64,000 nucleotides of DNA from Argyresthia goedartella (GCA_949825045.1 OX463807.1:10255501-10319500), one strand, 5' to 3'; counted from the stretch's first letter, positions 34,147-45,145 are shown. Notes: a model not told the origin generated them from the sequence alone. Made by a program: numbers and translations.

Positions 34147-37100
34147 ATGGACGACGAAGACGCCGACGGAGGAGACGATGCTGACATATCATCATCACAG
34201 GCACAAATTTCATCCCTGCGACAAATACCAATAAAAGAATCATGCCCGGTTTGTACACAGAAATACAAAAAACGAGGTCTAAAGAGACATATCCTCGCAT
34301 CGCACCCAGATTACTTACACCCACCCACCACTCCTGTTCAAAATATGAGCCAAACCACTGGGCAAATACAAGACGAAACAATCCATGAACCCATAAACCA
34401 ATCACAAATACCAGAAACCATCCAAAACTTTTTCCTAAAAGGATTCAATGCCAGATTAATTAATAGCGAAGGTGGCTCAGACACAATCTGGAGATAACGC
34501 TGGAAAAAACTTTTAAATTTTCGTAGTAAGCAGTATAGTATCCCACAAGGAAACACAGGCAGACAACTAACCACACTCCTTGCCACAGAGATAAAAGAAC
34601 TCTCAAACAACCTACCAGGAGAAGGAAACTCTGAAAAAATATTCATCTTATGTAGTACAATATTACAGAGAGACAATTTGGTTAAATCAGGCCAGGATAT
34701 TAGGCGAACACTTCAAAGAAGATTGGAGATGTGGAAATCAGGTCATTATGATGAATTAATTGCAGAAACTTTAATGTGCAACTCAAAGCTAGCTTCAAAA
34801 AACAAACAGAAATAAGACGCTGATCATACTGCCCGAATATTTGGCCGCCTAATGCTACAAGGAAAAATTAGACAAGCAAATAGATGGATAACGGAAAGAT
34901 CTGGGGGTGGAATCTTGGACCCATCAGAAAAAATAGGAAATAAAACAGTTCATAAAATATTTAAAGACAAACATCCTCACCAAGTTACCCCACAGCTATC
35001 AGATTTTATAGATCAATCTGATCTCCCGATTATGACGAATGTCGATATCCCTCAAACCACATAGAAAAAGTTGCTAGAAAACTGTCTGGCGGAGCTGGAC
35101 CAAGCGGCACCGACTCAGAACAATGGAAATCACTTCTACTTCGCTTTGGGAACCACAGCTCAGAACTGAGAGAATCAATCGCAGCACTAACTAGAAAACT
35201 CAGCAGTGAAATTGTCGATTGGGACTGCATAAGAGCTTTATTAGCAAGAAGAGGTATAGCACTGGATAAATGTCCAGGCGTCCGCCCTATTGGCATAGGT
35301 GAAATACTACAACGCATCATTGCAAAAGCCATGGCGACCGCAACAGGGTTAGATGTTCAACTAGCATGTGGCTCTGATCAGCTATGTGCAGGTATGAAAT
35401 CGGGTATTGAAGGAGGGATTCATGCCATGACCAAATGTTTTAATGAAGGTGAAGATGATGAAGGCCTCCTACTAATAGATGCCGCGAATGCCTTCAACGC
35501 GCTGAGTCGCCCAATCGCTCTCTGGAATGCTAGAATCTACTGGCCGCGCTGTGCAATATTTCTTTTCAACACTTATAGAGATTACGCAGTCATTTGCCTA
35601 TCAGGCTCAAAGGATTTCATCTTAAGCAAGGAAGGAATAACACAGGGTGATCTATTAGCAATGCTAATGTATGCAGTCGGTATTCTACCCCTAATCCAAA
35701 GCTGCAAAGACCCTGGAAAATATGTACAAAACTGGTATGCTGATGATTCCGCCTGTTTTGGAAAACTAAAAAATATAAAAGAATGGCTAGAAAAACTGAT
35801 GAAACTAGGTCCAAAATACGGTTATTTCCCAGAACCTTCAAAAAGCTATATCATAGTCAAAAATAAATCAACAGAAGAAGCTCACCGACTTTTTGGGAAC
35901 CTTGGAGTGAAGACTGTACTTTCACATCGGTTTTTGGGTGGGGTCATCGGAGACGAGAATGGAAGAAAAGAATACATCAAAGAAAAGGTTAACGAATGGA
36001 TTGAATGTATAAGACTACTATCAAAAGCTAGTAAAAAACACCCACAACTTGTACATACAGCCTTTACAAAATCACTCCAATGCGAATGGAGATATTTACA
36101 AACAGTCATGGATAACACTTGTGAGAAATTTCACACTTTAAAACAAACCATTGATACCATCAATCTTAGACAGAGAAATAACGTCACTAGAACATGAGCT
36201 ATTCAGCCTACCGGTGAAACTTGGCGGGCTAGGCATTAACGACCCAATGAATAACAACGACTGTTATAAAACATCGATAGAATCAAATAGTATACTAACG
36301 CACGCCATCAGATCTGACGAAAATCTAGACTTACTAGCCCATCAAACTCATGCTACAAATATTATCAAAGAAGAAAAACTATCGCGGCAAAAGAGAGACG
36401 CTGAAAAAAGTAATGTCATAATATGTAAACTAACAAATAAAATGAAAAAATGTCTCCAAAGAGTCGTTGAAACGAACTCTTCACAATGGCTAACTATCAT
36501 CCCGACCACCGCAAATAATACTGATCTCACAGCTACCCAGTTTAGGGATGCTTTAGCTATTAGATACGCCCATGAACCTGCAAACCTTCCTCAGGCCTGC
36601 GACGGATGTGGAGAGAGTAATTTTGACTTAAACCACGCATTAAACTGCAAGAAAGGAGGATTAATAAAAAAAGGACATGATCAACACAGAGATGATTGTA
36701 AAAATTGGGCCGAACTAGCCTGGGGAACTAGCACAATAGAACCCATAGTGCAAGATGCAAATATAAATCAACCAGCACTTATAGGTGATCTGTTACTAAA
36801 CAGTGTTTGGGAACCTGCAAGGAAAGCGTTCTTCGACGTACGCATAGTAAATGCTGACGCTTCCTCTTACAGCAACCTCACCTGGCAAAAAACAGCACAG
36901 AGACATAGCCGAGAGAAACACATAAAATACGACCGAGCCGCTGAAGACCTAAGAGCCTCGTTCAACCCACTAGTTATTTCATGCGATGGAGCCCTAGGAA
37001 CTGAATATAACAGTTTTTTTTAAAAAACCGCATCAAAGCTTAACGAGAAATGGGGAAAAGCGTATTCTCAAATAGTGTACTGGCTGAAAGTGAAAATACA

Positions 37101-37197
37101 AATCTCAGTTATTAGAGCAGTTTCCATGAGAGTAAGAGGCACGAGAAAACATGTCAGGGCCTTTCAATGCGAAGATGGAGCAGGAATACTTTGGTGA
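34147..37197 (+). pseudogene. Non-LTR retrotransposon with C2H2 finger, RT and restriction-like endonuclease (R2/Utopia-like architecture), broken
   Basis: From the ATG at 34147 the frame gives a C-x2-C-x11-H-x4-H finger (34243-34305). Stops TAA 34495-34497 and TAA 34813-34815 follow. The frame shifts near 35060. The RT has [20 protein letters not shown] (from about 35271), [23 protein letters not shown] and [10 protein letters not shown] with both Asp intact (35742, 35745). It shifts again near 36150-36180. The C-terminal part has a C-x2-C-x8-H-x3-C motif (from 36598), then AFFDVRIVNADAS (Asp at 36835) and REKHIKYDRA, resembling a PD-(D/E)XK restriction-like endonuclease. A third shift in the T/A tract at 37013-37026 precedes the last 55 codons. 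Elements of this layout often have sequence-specific targets, but I see no rRNA or U2 gene at the flanks. The clade name is uncertain; RT plus finger plus RLE is well supported. Five breaks make it inactive. Confidence 0.88.
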
Positions 37198-37890
37198 CAG
37201 CTTGATCTCCTAAAACAGAAATACCTACATAGGTTTTATTAATTTTACTTATGTGTACTTTACAAATTATAGGTGTGTTATATTTTCATTATTGTTCAAA
37301 ATACACACTAGAAAACATATGTAATTATAATTTCTGTTACCACTATAACAATTAAAGGTAGTATCGTGGTGGCGCGCTTAATTTAGGAAAGATGGCGGAT
37401 GACGTTCATTTTCTAATAACAAACAATGCCAACGCCATCTCTGATTTTTCGTCGATATTACGATCGATTTTACAACGCCGTCAACCTAAGCACCCAGCAT
37501 CTATTTCATGGTACAGTGACATCTAGAAATAATAGAGGATTTTGGCTTTCTAGCAGGGTACGTTTTTTTGTAAGCGGTGGTCAGTCTTCTAGTCTTATTC
37601 GTCCATGCCAGTAGTAATCAGAGCGTGAAAAGGTTCATTAGCAAAACCACGTTCGAATCACTTGGGGAATACAGCACTCAATCATATGTCAGCACCGCGT
37701 AAGGTCGACAGTACTATGTCTCGCTATATTTGGTGACCATTTATGAACGGTGTCAACGAGTGCCATACAATATAATAATATTTATGTGTAAAAATAGGTA
37801 TCTTTCGTATTGTAATGGACTAATTAGTAATTACTTACTAATTTCATAGTTATCAAGAACGAGTTAGTTTTATAGAAATAAAAACAAATG
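37198..37890. other. 3' flank of the RLE element and unassigned DNA
   Basis: AT-rich. An AAGATGGCGG motif (37389-37398) resembles a Pho/YY1 promoter site, followed by a 62-codon open frame (37426-37614) without recognisable motifs. Confidence 0.35.
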
Positions 37891-37965
37891 TAGCCCATTA
37901 ATGTCCCTACCGAGGGGCACGGGCCTTTACCCAGATACGAGTATTACTGAGCAAATGAGTTTTAT
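37890..37965 (-). repeat. SINE S4 3' fragment
   Basis: CCATTAATGTCCCTACCGAG and GGCCTTTACCCAGATACGAG match the 3' end of S4 inverted (compare 38090-38125 and 63745-63785). Confidence 0.6.
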
Positions 37966-38089
37966 TTTTAATTTAATTTAAATTCCTATTGGGTAGGTTA
38001 TCATTTTTCCTTTTTATTTAAAATTGTCAGAGGACACCACTGTGTAGGGATCTGGGAATTATGTTTAACAATTAAATAAATAAATCTTG

Positions 38090-38345
38090 CCCTTAATGTC
38101 CCCACCGAGGGGCATAGGCCTTTACCCGGATACGAGTAAGATTAAGCCATACTCCACCACGCTGGCTCAGTGCGGGTTGGTGCAGGGGTTTTACGGCCAC
38201 TACCACGTAGCGATAGTAGCCGGGACCTACAGCTTAACGTGTCATCCGAAACACTGAACATCCGATGATGTACTTAAGATAAATTACATATCTCATTGGA
38301 ACCTGTATATCCTGTGTGAGAAGCAAGCATGGAACCCACCACGGA
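38090..38345 (-). repeat. SINE family S4, near full-length
   Basis: On the minus strand: a tRNA-like head (CTCCGTGGTGGGTTCCATGC; CACACAGGATATACAGGTTCC), a linker TTTATCTTAAGTACATCATC as in S3, a body with GTGTTTCGGATGACACG and GTAGGTCCCGGCTACTATCG, then CTGAGCCAGCGTGGTGGAGT and a GGGTAAAGGCCTATGCCCC end. The head and linker are shared with S3 but the body differs. Confidence 0.7.
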
Positions 38346-38734
38346 GCTCGATTATCAATAATATTTTTATTATTAGCAATTATCGTTTTTTTTTTCAATA
38401 TCTAAGTAAACTCAGCATTCAAGCTCCCCACGGTATCAAGTCGCCCATTTATGCAAATTAAGGATATTGTATTATAAACTGATTCCTCAAGTTGTAGGCG
38501 TTTGCCTATGGAATTTGATTACAATTACAATTAGAGTTGATTCTTCATGGTCCTGACAAAATTCATAAAAATATTGATTGATCAAAGCTCACCTTCATAA
38601 ACAAACAAATAAGCTGGGCTCAAATTCTTCGAATTAACTTTTCCAAACAAAAATCTGATAAGTAACAGATATATTTGTGAGTAATTTGGTAACTGGTTGG
38701 AAAAGTTAGGTATAATCTATTCATAAGTCGTACA

Positions 38735-38904
38735 GTCCCGGTCCCGGGTTCGAGTCCCGGTGGGGGCAAATATTTGTTTGGTGAGAACGGATGTCTGTAC
38801 CCTAGTCATGGTTGTTTATCTATCTCTATGTATCGTTGTCTAGTACCCAAGATACAGGGAATCCTAGTTTGGGGCTAGATCAATATGTGTAAATAGTGTC
38901 CAAG

Positions 38905-38938
<34 letters not shown>

Positions 38939-38940
38939 AG
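38735..38940 (+). repeat. SINE S1 copy, 5' truncated
   Basis: Starts just before the B box (GGTTCGAGTCC at 38748-38758), continues through ACGGATGTCTGTACCCTAGT and CCAAGATACAGGGAATCCTA, and ends in a (TTA)n tail to about 38937. Over 90% identical by eye to 11350-11555. Confidence 0.85.
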
Positions 38941-39246
38941 TTCCCGTCAGGTAATAAGAACGATGGATTCCATATAAAATGTATGGAAGCCAGCGTTTTG
39001 CGTGACGGGAACTGTAATTCAGATCTTCAGGAAACAATAGGCCAGGCCCCATCTTACAAAATTAGTATCGTTATACCTACTATATCTGAGTATCTACCAT
39101 TCTACAGGAAAAAGCTCGACGCTATATAAAGTAGAGACATAATGCAATCAACAGACTTGAACAGGTAACAGAATGCCAGAGGCATACTTCAGCGGAATTT
39201 AATAACTCACCTTAGTCACTAAATTGATAGGAGTAGCAATGGACGA

Positions 39247-39480
39247 TACCTCTGTGGTGCAGCGGTTATGGCTCTGACTACCATGCGAGAGCTCCCGGGT
39301 TCGATCCCCGGCTGGGGGTAAAGAAAAAAACCCAGGTCATGGATGTTGATATGTGTGTGACGTCGCTGTTTCTGGTTCCCACGAAACAGGGTATCCTAGT
39401 GTGGGGCCAGATGCCATTTATGTTCCTGTAAGTATTAGTTTATGTTATATACGTAGTATGTTTTTTAAGAATTTTCAGCC
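39247..39480 (+). repeat. SINE family S2, full copy
   Basis: A box TGGTGCAGCGG (about 39255) and B box GGTTCGATCCC (39298-39308) form a tRNA-like head. The body has GGTCATGGATGTTGATATGT, GTGACGTCGCTGTTTCTGGT, and CAGGGTATCCTAGTGTGGGG. The last block resembles S1's GGGAATCCTAGTTTGGGGCTAG. Copies: 24717-24895, 53478-53625 and 63365-63440, all minus. Confidence 0.8.
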
Positions 39481-39907
39481 TGTATCAAGAAATTTATCTG
39501 AATATTTCTTGAAATAGATGTCTTAATTTTTTTTAATAATGTTTTAAATAACATCCCTCGCGACGTCGACGTTTATAACACTAGGTACTGCCTTATGTAA
39601 TTTTAGGATTTCACTAAGATTATTATAATCTGAGATCTCACCACTTCATAAAACTAAAAAAATATATTACGGGACCGGAAAGCAATTGACGTTTGACAGT
39701 TTTATAGGACAACCCACTTAGCGGCGAAGGAAATTTGAGCCAAAGAGTTTGTTCATCTGAGATTCGAGTAACTACCCTGAAAATTTCTGTAATCCTGTAA
39801 TATTTTGTTATTAGGAATAATGTAATTTATTTAAGAACACAATTAGCTCGAAATGGTTTTTCTCAGTTTGATGCCCTTGAAAATCTTTTAGATACCGAAA
39901 AATTATA
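39481..39907. other. Unassigned AT-rich region
   Basis: No supported gene or repeat. Confidence 0.35.
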
Positions 39908-40035
39908 TATACATACCTCAGGATAAAGTACAGTTCCATACCTCAAATGGTTTGCGCCCCTCGCAAGCTCGTGGCGCAAATGCCATAATCTCGGTATGGA
40001 ACTGACACTTTCTTCCCTCTGAAGTAATGTACTAT
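39908..40035 (+). mobile_element. 128-bp foldback element, copy 1
   Basis: TATACATACCTCAGGATAAA starts the unit. Nested arms CAGTTCCATACC / GGTATGGAACTG and TTTGCGCC / GGCGCAAA form a long hairpin. The unit is repeated with a single mismatch at 41215-41342. The unit ends GTAATGTACTAT. Confidence 0.8.
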
Positions 40036-40502
40036 TTTATCACACCTGCTCTGAAAATACATACTAATTATACCAATTAGAGGGAAGAAACGCCTTTATC
40101 CCGCCCTTCAAATCCTTTCATCCCAAGGTATGGAAGTTTGTATGAAAATCCTTCCGACCCAAGGGTGGGAAGTATGTATGAAATTCCATTACATACCCGG
40201 TTTTTTTTTTTTTTTATTTGTCAGCAGTCATACTGCAAAGAGACTTTAACTGTCTACTAATTAAATTTCAAGTAAATTGTTACTGGCCACATACAGTATT
40301 TTTTTTACCAGTTACCAACCTCCTTGGTGCATACAGAAAATTAAAAACAAAATTATTTTTGTATATAAAACGCGCGGAATCACGGAAGAAGTGGCTGCAT
40401 GACCTTATGATCTTAGCCTACTCCAGAAACGGGCGAATAAAAAAAGGAAAAGCCCGCGCATTTTCGCAAAAACTTAATTTATCTTTGTGTTTTTTGTAAA
40501 AT

Positions 40503-41110
40503 ATGTATACTTCGAGCGACAGTGATGATGTTATCCCTAACACACCGCCAGAACTATTAGATACGGCCCAAGAAGTTGTTGATAATCTGTTGCCGGAAAA
40601 ATCTAAATGCAGATACAACAGTACTTATGAAAATTTCATACGTTGGCAAAAGGAAAAGAAAACGACTTCATTTTCTGAAAATGTATTGCTCTCGTATTTT
40701 AGTGAGAAAGCAAAACAATATAAGCCGAGCACGTTATGGGCTATGCATTCTATGCTAAGAACCACGATTTTAACAAAAAATAACATCAACATAAAGGAGT
40801 ACCCGAAACTGACCGCATTCCTTAAAAGGAAATCTGAAGGATTTCGCAGTAAAAAGTCAAGAGTGCTGACTGCAACAGAAATTGATAATTTCTTACAAAA
40901 CGCCCCTGATGACCAATACTTGGGACTGAAGGTAAGTCCTGGCTTTTACCTGTTTATGATTTCCTTTTGCATTCACGTAGTACATACATACTTACCTAAT
41001 TCTTGTCTATAATTTTACAGGTCGTCTTGATTTTAGGCGTAAATGGTGCCTGTTGTTGCCAAGAACTGACCAACATATCAAAAATATCAAGATACCCGGA
41101 CAAAATTTAA
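40503..41110 (+). pseudogene. Crypton-like tyrosine recombinase, truncated, with one intron
   Basis: Exon 1 (40503-40931) encodes 143 residues ending at a GTAAGT donor; the intron is 40932-41020; exon 2 starts at 41021 and reads VVLILGVNGACCCQELT before TAA at 41108. The region LLPEKSKCRYNSTYENFIRW, with YKPSTLWAMHSMLRTTI and PKLTAFLKRKSEGF, matches the core-binding domain of insect Crypton-type tyrosine recombinases. The catalytic Arg expected in GACR..EL is Cys here (TGT at 41054-41056, one C-to-T change from CGT). The catalytic His and Tyr boxes are absent because the copy stops soon after. It lies between two 128-bp foldback elements. Upstream 40218-40499 holds an open frame that may be 5' sequence of the same element. 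Confidence 0.7.
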
Positions 41111-41214
41111 CATCTTATAATAGCTGCACTTTTAATAATTGTACTTTTAACTAAATATAAACATTTTTATGCATTTATGTCTATAATTTTCCTCGTAGGT
41201 GTAATAAAAAGCAC

Positions 41215-41342
41215 TATACATACCTCAGGATAAAGTACAGTTCCATACCTCAAATGGTTTGCGCCCCTCGCAAGCTCGTGGCGCAAATGCCATAATCTCG
41301 GTATGGAACTGTCACTTTCTTCCCTCTGAAGTAATGTACTAT
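41215..41342 (+). mobile_element. 128-bp foldback element, copy 2
   Basis: Differs from 39908-40035 at one position only (AACTGTCACTT versus AACTGACACTT). Flanks differ, so the boundaries are well defined by comparison. The near-identity suggests recent insertion or duplication. Confidence 0.8.
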
Positions 41343-41800
41343 TCCTGAACGTCAATAAATGGAAAAAACGTACACTTATACCTTTTTAACGCGATAAAAT
41401 TTGGCAAGATTTTCCCTACACTACATTCTGTGCTCGTTCATTATTAGACCGCGCTCACTGTGGTTCGGTCTTGAAAAGTTTGGAGGAAAATTAAAAAGTT
41501 TCCAGAGAAATCTGGAAGGTTTTGCCAGGATTATTTATAGCCTCGTTTGTTGTTTCTCTTTCGAGGTATTTAAATTAAGTGGTAGATCTTATTTGACATC
41601 GCGATCTTTCGAGCTGTAATAAGTTCGGTGCGTATAACTTTGAGATAACGTTATGAACGAATAACATCAGCTATTTCGCCGAGGTAGCAAAAACTGCTAC
41701 TAACTTGCTAATTTTTAGGGTACGGAACCATAAATTAGCTAGTTAGTATTAGTATTAAAAGGAAAAAAGAAACCCTTTTAGGAAAACATCAAATACAAGA
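41343..41800. other. Unassigned region
   Basis: No supported gene. TTCGGTCTTGAAAAGTTTGG and a GATTATTTATAGCCT patch recall 59167-59185, but the similarity is too short to call. Confidence 0.3.
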
Positions 41801-42260
41801 CCTACACTCATTTCTCAAAAACTGGATGGAGGAGGAGGAGATTACATCTAAACAAATATGTCCTCGATGCGAGACGACAGCGGTTGCGAAGTCGTCTCGA
41901 CGGGAATCCTGTCTCCCCGCAGCCCTGGCTTAGCGCGGCGGGCACGAGCGAAGCGCAACCGATGCGCGACTCAACTATGCATTCTGTACTGGGATTGCAT
42001 CGCGGTCGCATCGCGAGGGGGAGAAATAATAATGTGTATATAATGTACACATAATACGATAAATATATACATGTATTAAATATACACACACATAACGTAT
42101 AATAAAAATAACAACACAACAATGGTGCTGCGGCCCTCCGGAGAACTCTCCAAGAGCATCCGAAGACGTTTGCACTTACACAAGAGCCAGCAATTTATAA
42201 AAGCAGGGTGTGTGGTTTCAATAACTTATTTGTAAATATATATACCTACTATTCAAACAC
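41800..42260 (+). repeat. Probable upstream (5') part of the LOA-like LINE
   Basis: GC-rich stretch 41860-42020 (CGAGACGACAGCGGTTGCG, GCGGGCACGAGCGAAGCGC, GCATCGCGGTCGCATCGCG) in AT-rich surroundings, leading into the LINE coding region at 42264. Linkage to that LINE is inferred from position only. Confidence 0.3.
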
Positions 42261-42263
42261 AAA

Positions 42264-43440
42264 GTGAGGGCGGCCATATATATCCCGAATCACTACAAAG
42301 CCACCTTAATAATACACCTCTGCTCCCCAGATCTAACCGTGGTGAACATTGACACGGGGCAAGGGGGTCTCTCGTTATACTTCGCCTCGGCATACCAGCC
42401 AGGCGAAGGGAGTACTACTACTAGTACCTCCAGTTCCTCCGTACCTACGGAGGAACTGGAGGTACTAGTCAGAGAATGTGAAGAAAATGACATACCCCTC
42501 GTAATATGATGCGACGCCAACGCGCACAGCACCGTATGCGGTGGAAAGGATATAAACAAAAGAGGTAAGGATCTCATGGAATTTCTCTCAAAATACGAAC
42601 TGTCGACACTGAATAGAGGATCGGAACCTACATTTGTCACAAGAAAGGCACAACCAATAACAGACATAACAATTGCCAACTTTTTGGCACTAGACCTTAT
42701 ATCGGGATGGAGAGTTTCATCAGAAGCATCGTGCTCGGATCACAGATGGATCATCTTCGGCCTGAAGAACATAAAGTTAACACCTAGGCAATTTCGTAAC
42801 CCTAGAAAAACCAACGTAAGTGAGTATACCCAGCACCTAGAGACAGACTTATCTGGAACAGAGTGCAACAACAAACTGGATACAACGGAAGAAATAGAAT
42901 TAGCGGTCATTCAACTCAACGGAGCGATAAATGATAGCTATAAAAAATCCTGCCCTCTAATGACAGCGAAGCCATCTAAAGACGTGTGGTGAGGTGAGGA
43001 AGAGAGGTGGTGCGACAACTTGGAGAGAATGCGGGTTAATATGAGAAAGCTTTTCAATCATGCCATCAATACGAAGGCAGAGGACGACTGGAAAGCTTTT
43101 CAAAAAGCACGTTACCAGTTTAAAAAACAAACTAGGAGCAATTTTAGAGAATCGTGGAGAAATGTCTGCAGCTCGATAAACAGCGTGTCGCAGGGTTCAC
43201 GAATCAAAAAGCTAATAGGTAAAGACCCACAACACCAACCTGGTTTGATAAAGAAACCGAATGGAGAATACACCAAAAGCGAAGAAGAGCTTTGTAGTGT
43301 ATTGCTACAAATGCATTTCCTGGGGTGTACAATCCTACCAGCAAAAGAGGTACAGACACCGACGGAAACACCAAGCTCTTTGCAAACATAACGCCCCCGC
43401 CGGAAGTCCAGTCGCAAATTGTGGCCCTCCCCGTCTAAGT
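42264..43440 (+). pseudogene. LOA/Jockey-like LINE: endonuclease domain and linker, truncated before RT
   Basis: Frames give the AP-like endonuclease: YFASAYQPGEG, then CDANAHSTVCGGKDINKRGK, STLNRGSEPTFVTR, DITIAN and SDHRWIIFG (catalytic SDH motif, about 42738-42760). A TGA at 42507-42509 sits just before CDANAH where Gly is expected. Another TGA ends the frame at 42990. The linker continues at 43020-43391 (KKLIGKDPQHQPGLIKKPNG) before a frameshift. Sequence ends near 43440 at a different repeat, so RT is missing. A perfect 50-bp palindrome interrupts the endonuclease at 42420-42469. Confidence 0.8.
42420..42469. repeat. Perfect 24+2+24-bp palindrome inside a LINE endonuclease frame
   Basis: The left arm (42420-42443, starting ACTAGTACCTCCAGTTCC) and right arm (42446-42469, ending GGAACTGGAGGTACTAGT) are exact reverse complements separated by CC. 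The right arm encodes the expected EELEVLV-type residues. The left arm encodes the low-complexity STSSSSVP, so the left arm looks like the newly made copy. Confidence 0.9.
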
Positions 43441-43489
43441 CTCAATTGTCGGAAACCAGGGAATTTTTTGTTATACATGATTTACAAAC

Positions 43490-43920
43490 TTAAAAACAAA
43501 AAACCGGTCAAGTGCGAGTCTAAATCGCGCACGAAGGGTTCCGTACCACCGTTCAATGGAAGCGATGGTGTGGAGTGAATAGTTTGGATTTTACACAGCA
43601 AAATATTGTTTACAAAGTTATTGGTGCGGTTACTTTCACACTCCATGTACGTAACCAGGTGCATCTATAAGTTTGTATGTGGTATTGAAAGAATTGTTGT
43701 ATGGGAGCCCCCTTAAATATTTCTTTTATCCTGTTTTTTAGTATTTGTTGTTATAGCGGCAACATAAATACATAATCTGTGAAAATTTCAACTCTCTAGC
43801 TAGCTAGGTTCTTGAGATACAGCCTGGTGACAGACGGACGGACGGACGGACGGACGGACAGCGGAGTCTTAGTAATAGGGTCCCGTTTGGAACCCTTCGG
43901 CTACGGAACCCTAAAAACCG
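43490..43920 (+). repeat. Common lepidopteran repeat with GACG microsatellite
   Basis: Starts ACCGGTCAAGTGCGAGTC and CGCACGAAGGGTTCCGTACC, continues with TCTTGAGATACAGCCTGGTG and a (GACG)n run at about 43833-43859, and ends TAGGGTCCCGTTTGGAACCC and CTACGGAACCCTAAAAA. A minus-strand copy lies at 46558-47085; partial copies at 48180-48330 and 59926-59960. It is non-coding. Confidence 0.7.
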
Positions 43921-44329
43921 TCAATCCAAGCATTGACACACGCTTTTAACAAAGCAAGAACCAAATGTAATATAAAATAAGATGCGTTGATATCGCGTAA
44001 AATAAGTTATGGCAGCGTTAATAATAAAAAATTGAAACTTTGACAATAAGTAAATATCTCTTTAACTTATTAACTTCGACGGTTAAAACAAAACTCTAAT
44101 AAATATACAATATAATAATAAGATACTACAATCAATCATACAAGCCTAACTATTATAGTGAATATTCAATATGGCTAAAATATAATTGCGATAGTAAAAT
44201 CTAATACCTTAATTACCTTCAATATTTAAATATATCTATGAATCTTCGTTAGTAAAAAAGCGGCATAATAGGATTTTATTCATATTTTGAAAAAATACGT
44301 CTGTATTATTTTATATTTTAATATATATG
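43921..44329. other. Unassigned AT-rich region
   Basis: No supported gene or repeat match. Confidence 0.4.
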
Positions 44330-44620
44330 ATCGCAATCATTTTTCCACTCCGCCCATGTGATTTTGCGGAATGCATCTTCAACCAATTGAGGCACTCCTC
44401 AACATTTTTCTCTGCGATGTAGAGGAATGTTCCTCTTAATCGAGCTCCATATCATTTCAATATCATTAAAATCGCAATGATAAGGAGGCAATCGAAGAAG
44501 GTAATTTTTTAATAAGTTGACAATTTGATATTCAGGAGTAGGTTCATTACTTTTTATTAACTCATCAAGCTGAGGCTTTGTCATTGGTTGGTTAAACTCC
44601 ACCTTGTTTCTAATAGTTCT
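44330..44620 (-). pseudogene. IS630/Tc1-like DDE transposase, C-terminal fragment
   Basis: Minus-strand frame from about 44602 reads EFNQPMTKPQLDELI, then LLRLPPYHCDFNDIEMIW (44425-44480), the final acidic box of IS630-Tc1-type DDE transposases (usual form RLPPYHC.LNPIE.IW), then SSIKRNI. After a stop at 44399-44401 another frame continues NVEECLNWLKMHSAK. The N-terminal catalytic part is absent. A possible first exon of a related element lies at 55360-55502. Confidence 0.65.
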
Positions 44621-44659
44621 TTGTGCATATCAGCCTTAGTGTGGTTTGAGTTAGAATAC

Positions 44660-44938
44660 CTATTTTGGATTGGGAAATATTAAACTGCACATCAAAAATA
44701 TTGATTTGCCCAGCAAATATCAGGGCAAAATGCTGCGGTAGCTTAGGTGAAGGATAAAGGGGGTAAGCGAAGTGAAGCCCCATTTATCCTTCGTATAAGG
44801 TTGAACATGTAAGAACAACAAAAAATACTTACAACATAAACTTGAGTACACATTCAATATTTAAAACATGAAAAGTGTTTTTGCTGATCCTTTTTTGCTG
44901 TGTAAATCAGTATTTTGGATGAGCGATTAAATACTAGC
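44660..44938 (+). repeat. Hairpin repeat family H, copy 3
   Basis: Opens GGGAAATATTAAACTGCACA as in copy 2. The stem GAAGGATAAAGGGGG (44749-44763) faces CCCCATTTATCCTTC (44778-44792). GAACATGTAAGAACAAC and TTTTTGCTGATCCTTTTTTG follow. Confidence 0.75.
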
Positions 44939-45145
44939 TAATTAAAATGCTACGGTAGCTTAGGTGAAGGCTAAAGGTGGTGAGCGAAGCGAAGCCCCCT
45001 TTATCCTTCGTGTTAGATTGAACGTGTAAGAACAACAAAAAATACTTAAAACACATGAGTGCACATTCAATATTTAAAACATAAAAAGTGTTTTTGCTGA
45101 TTCTTTTTTGATGGGCAAATAAGTTTTTTTGATTTGGCAGTAATT
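44939..45145 (+). repeat. Hairpin repeat family H, copy 4, tandem to copy 3
   Basis: GCTACGGTAGCTTAGGTGAA, the loop GAGCGAAGCGAAGC and CCCCCTTTATCCTTCGTGTT, then GTGTAAGAACAACAAAAAAT. It directly follows copy 3 in the same orientation. Confidence 0.75.

Noticed and set aside
37380..37614. Host gene promoter and first exon at the AAGATGGCGG motif
   Set aside because: The motif is suggestive, but the following 62-codon frame has no conserved content and no splice partner.
38890..39129. Signal-peptide-like leucine run (poly-Leu)
   Set aside because: The leucines come from the TTA-repeat tail of a SINE.
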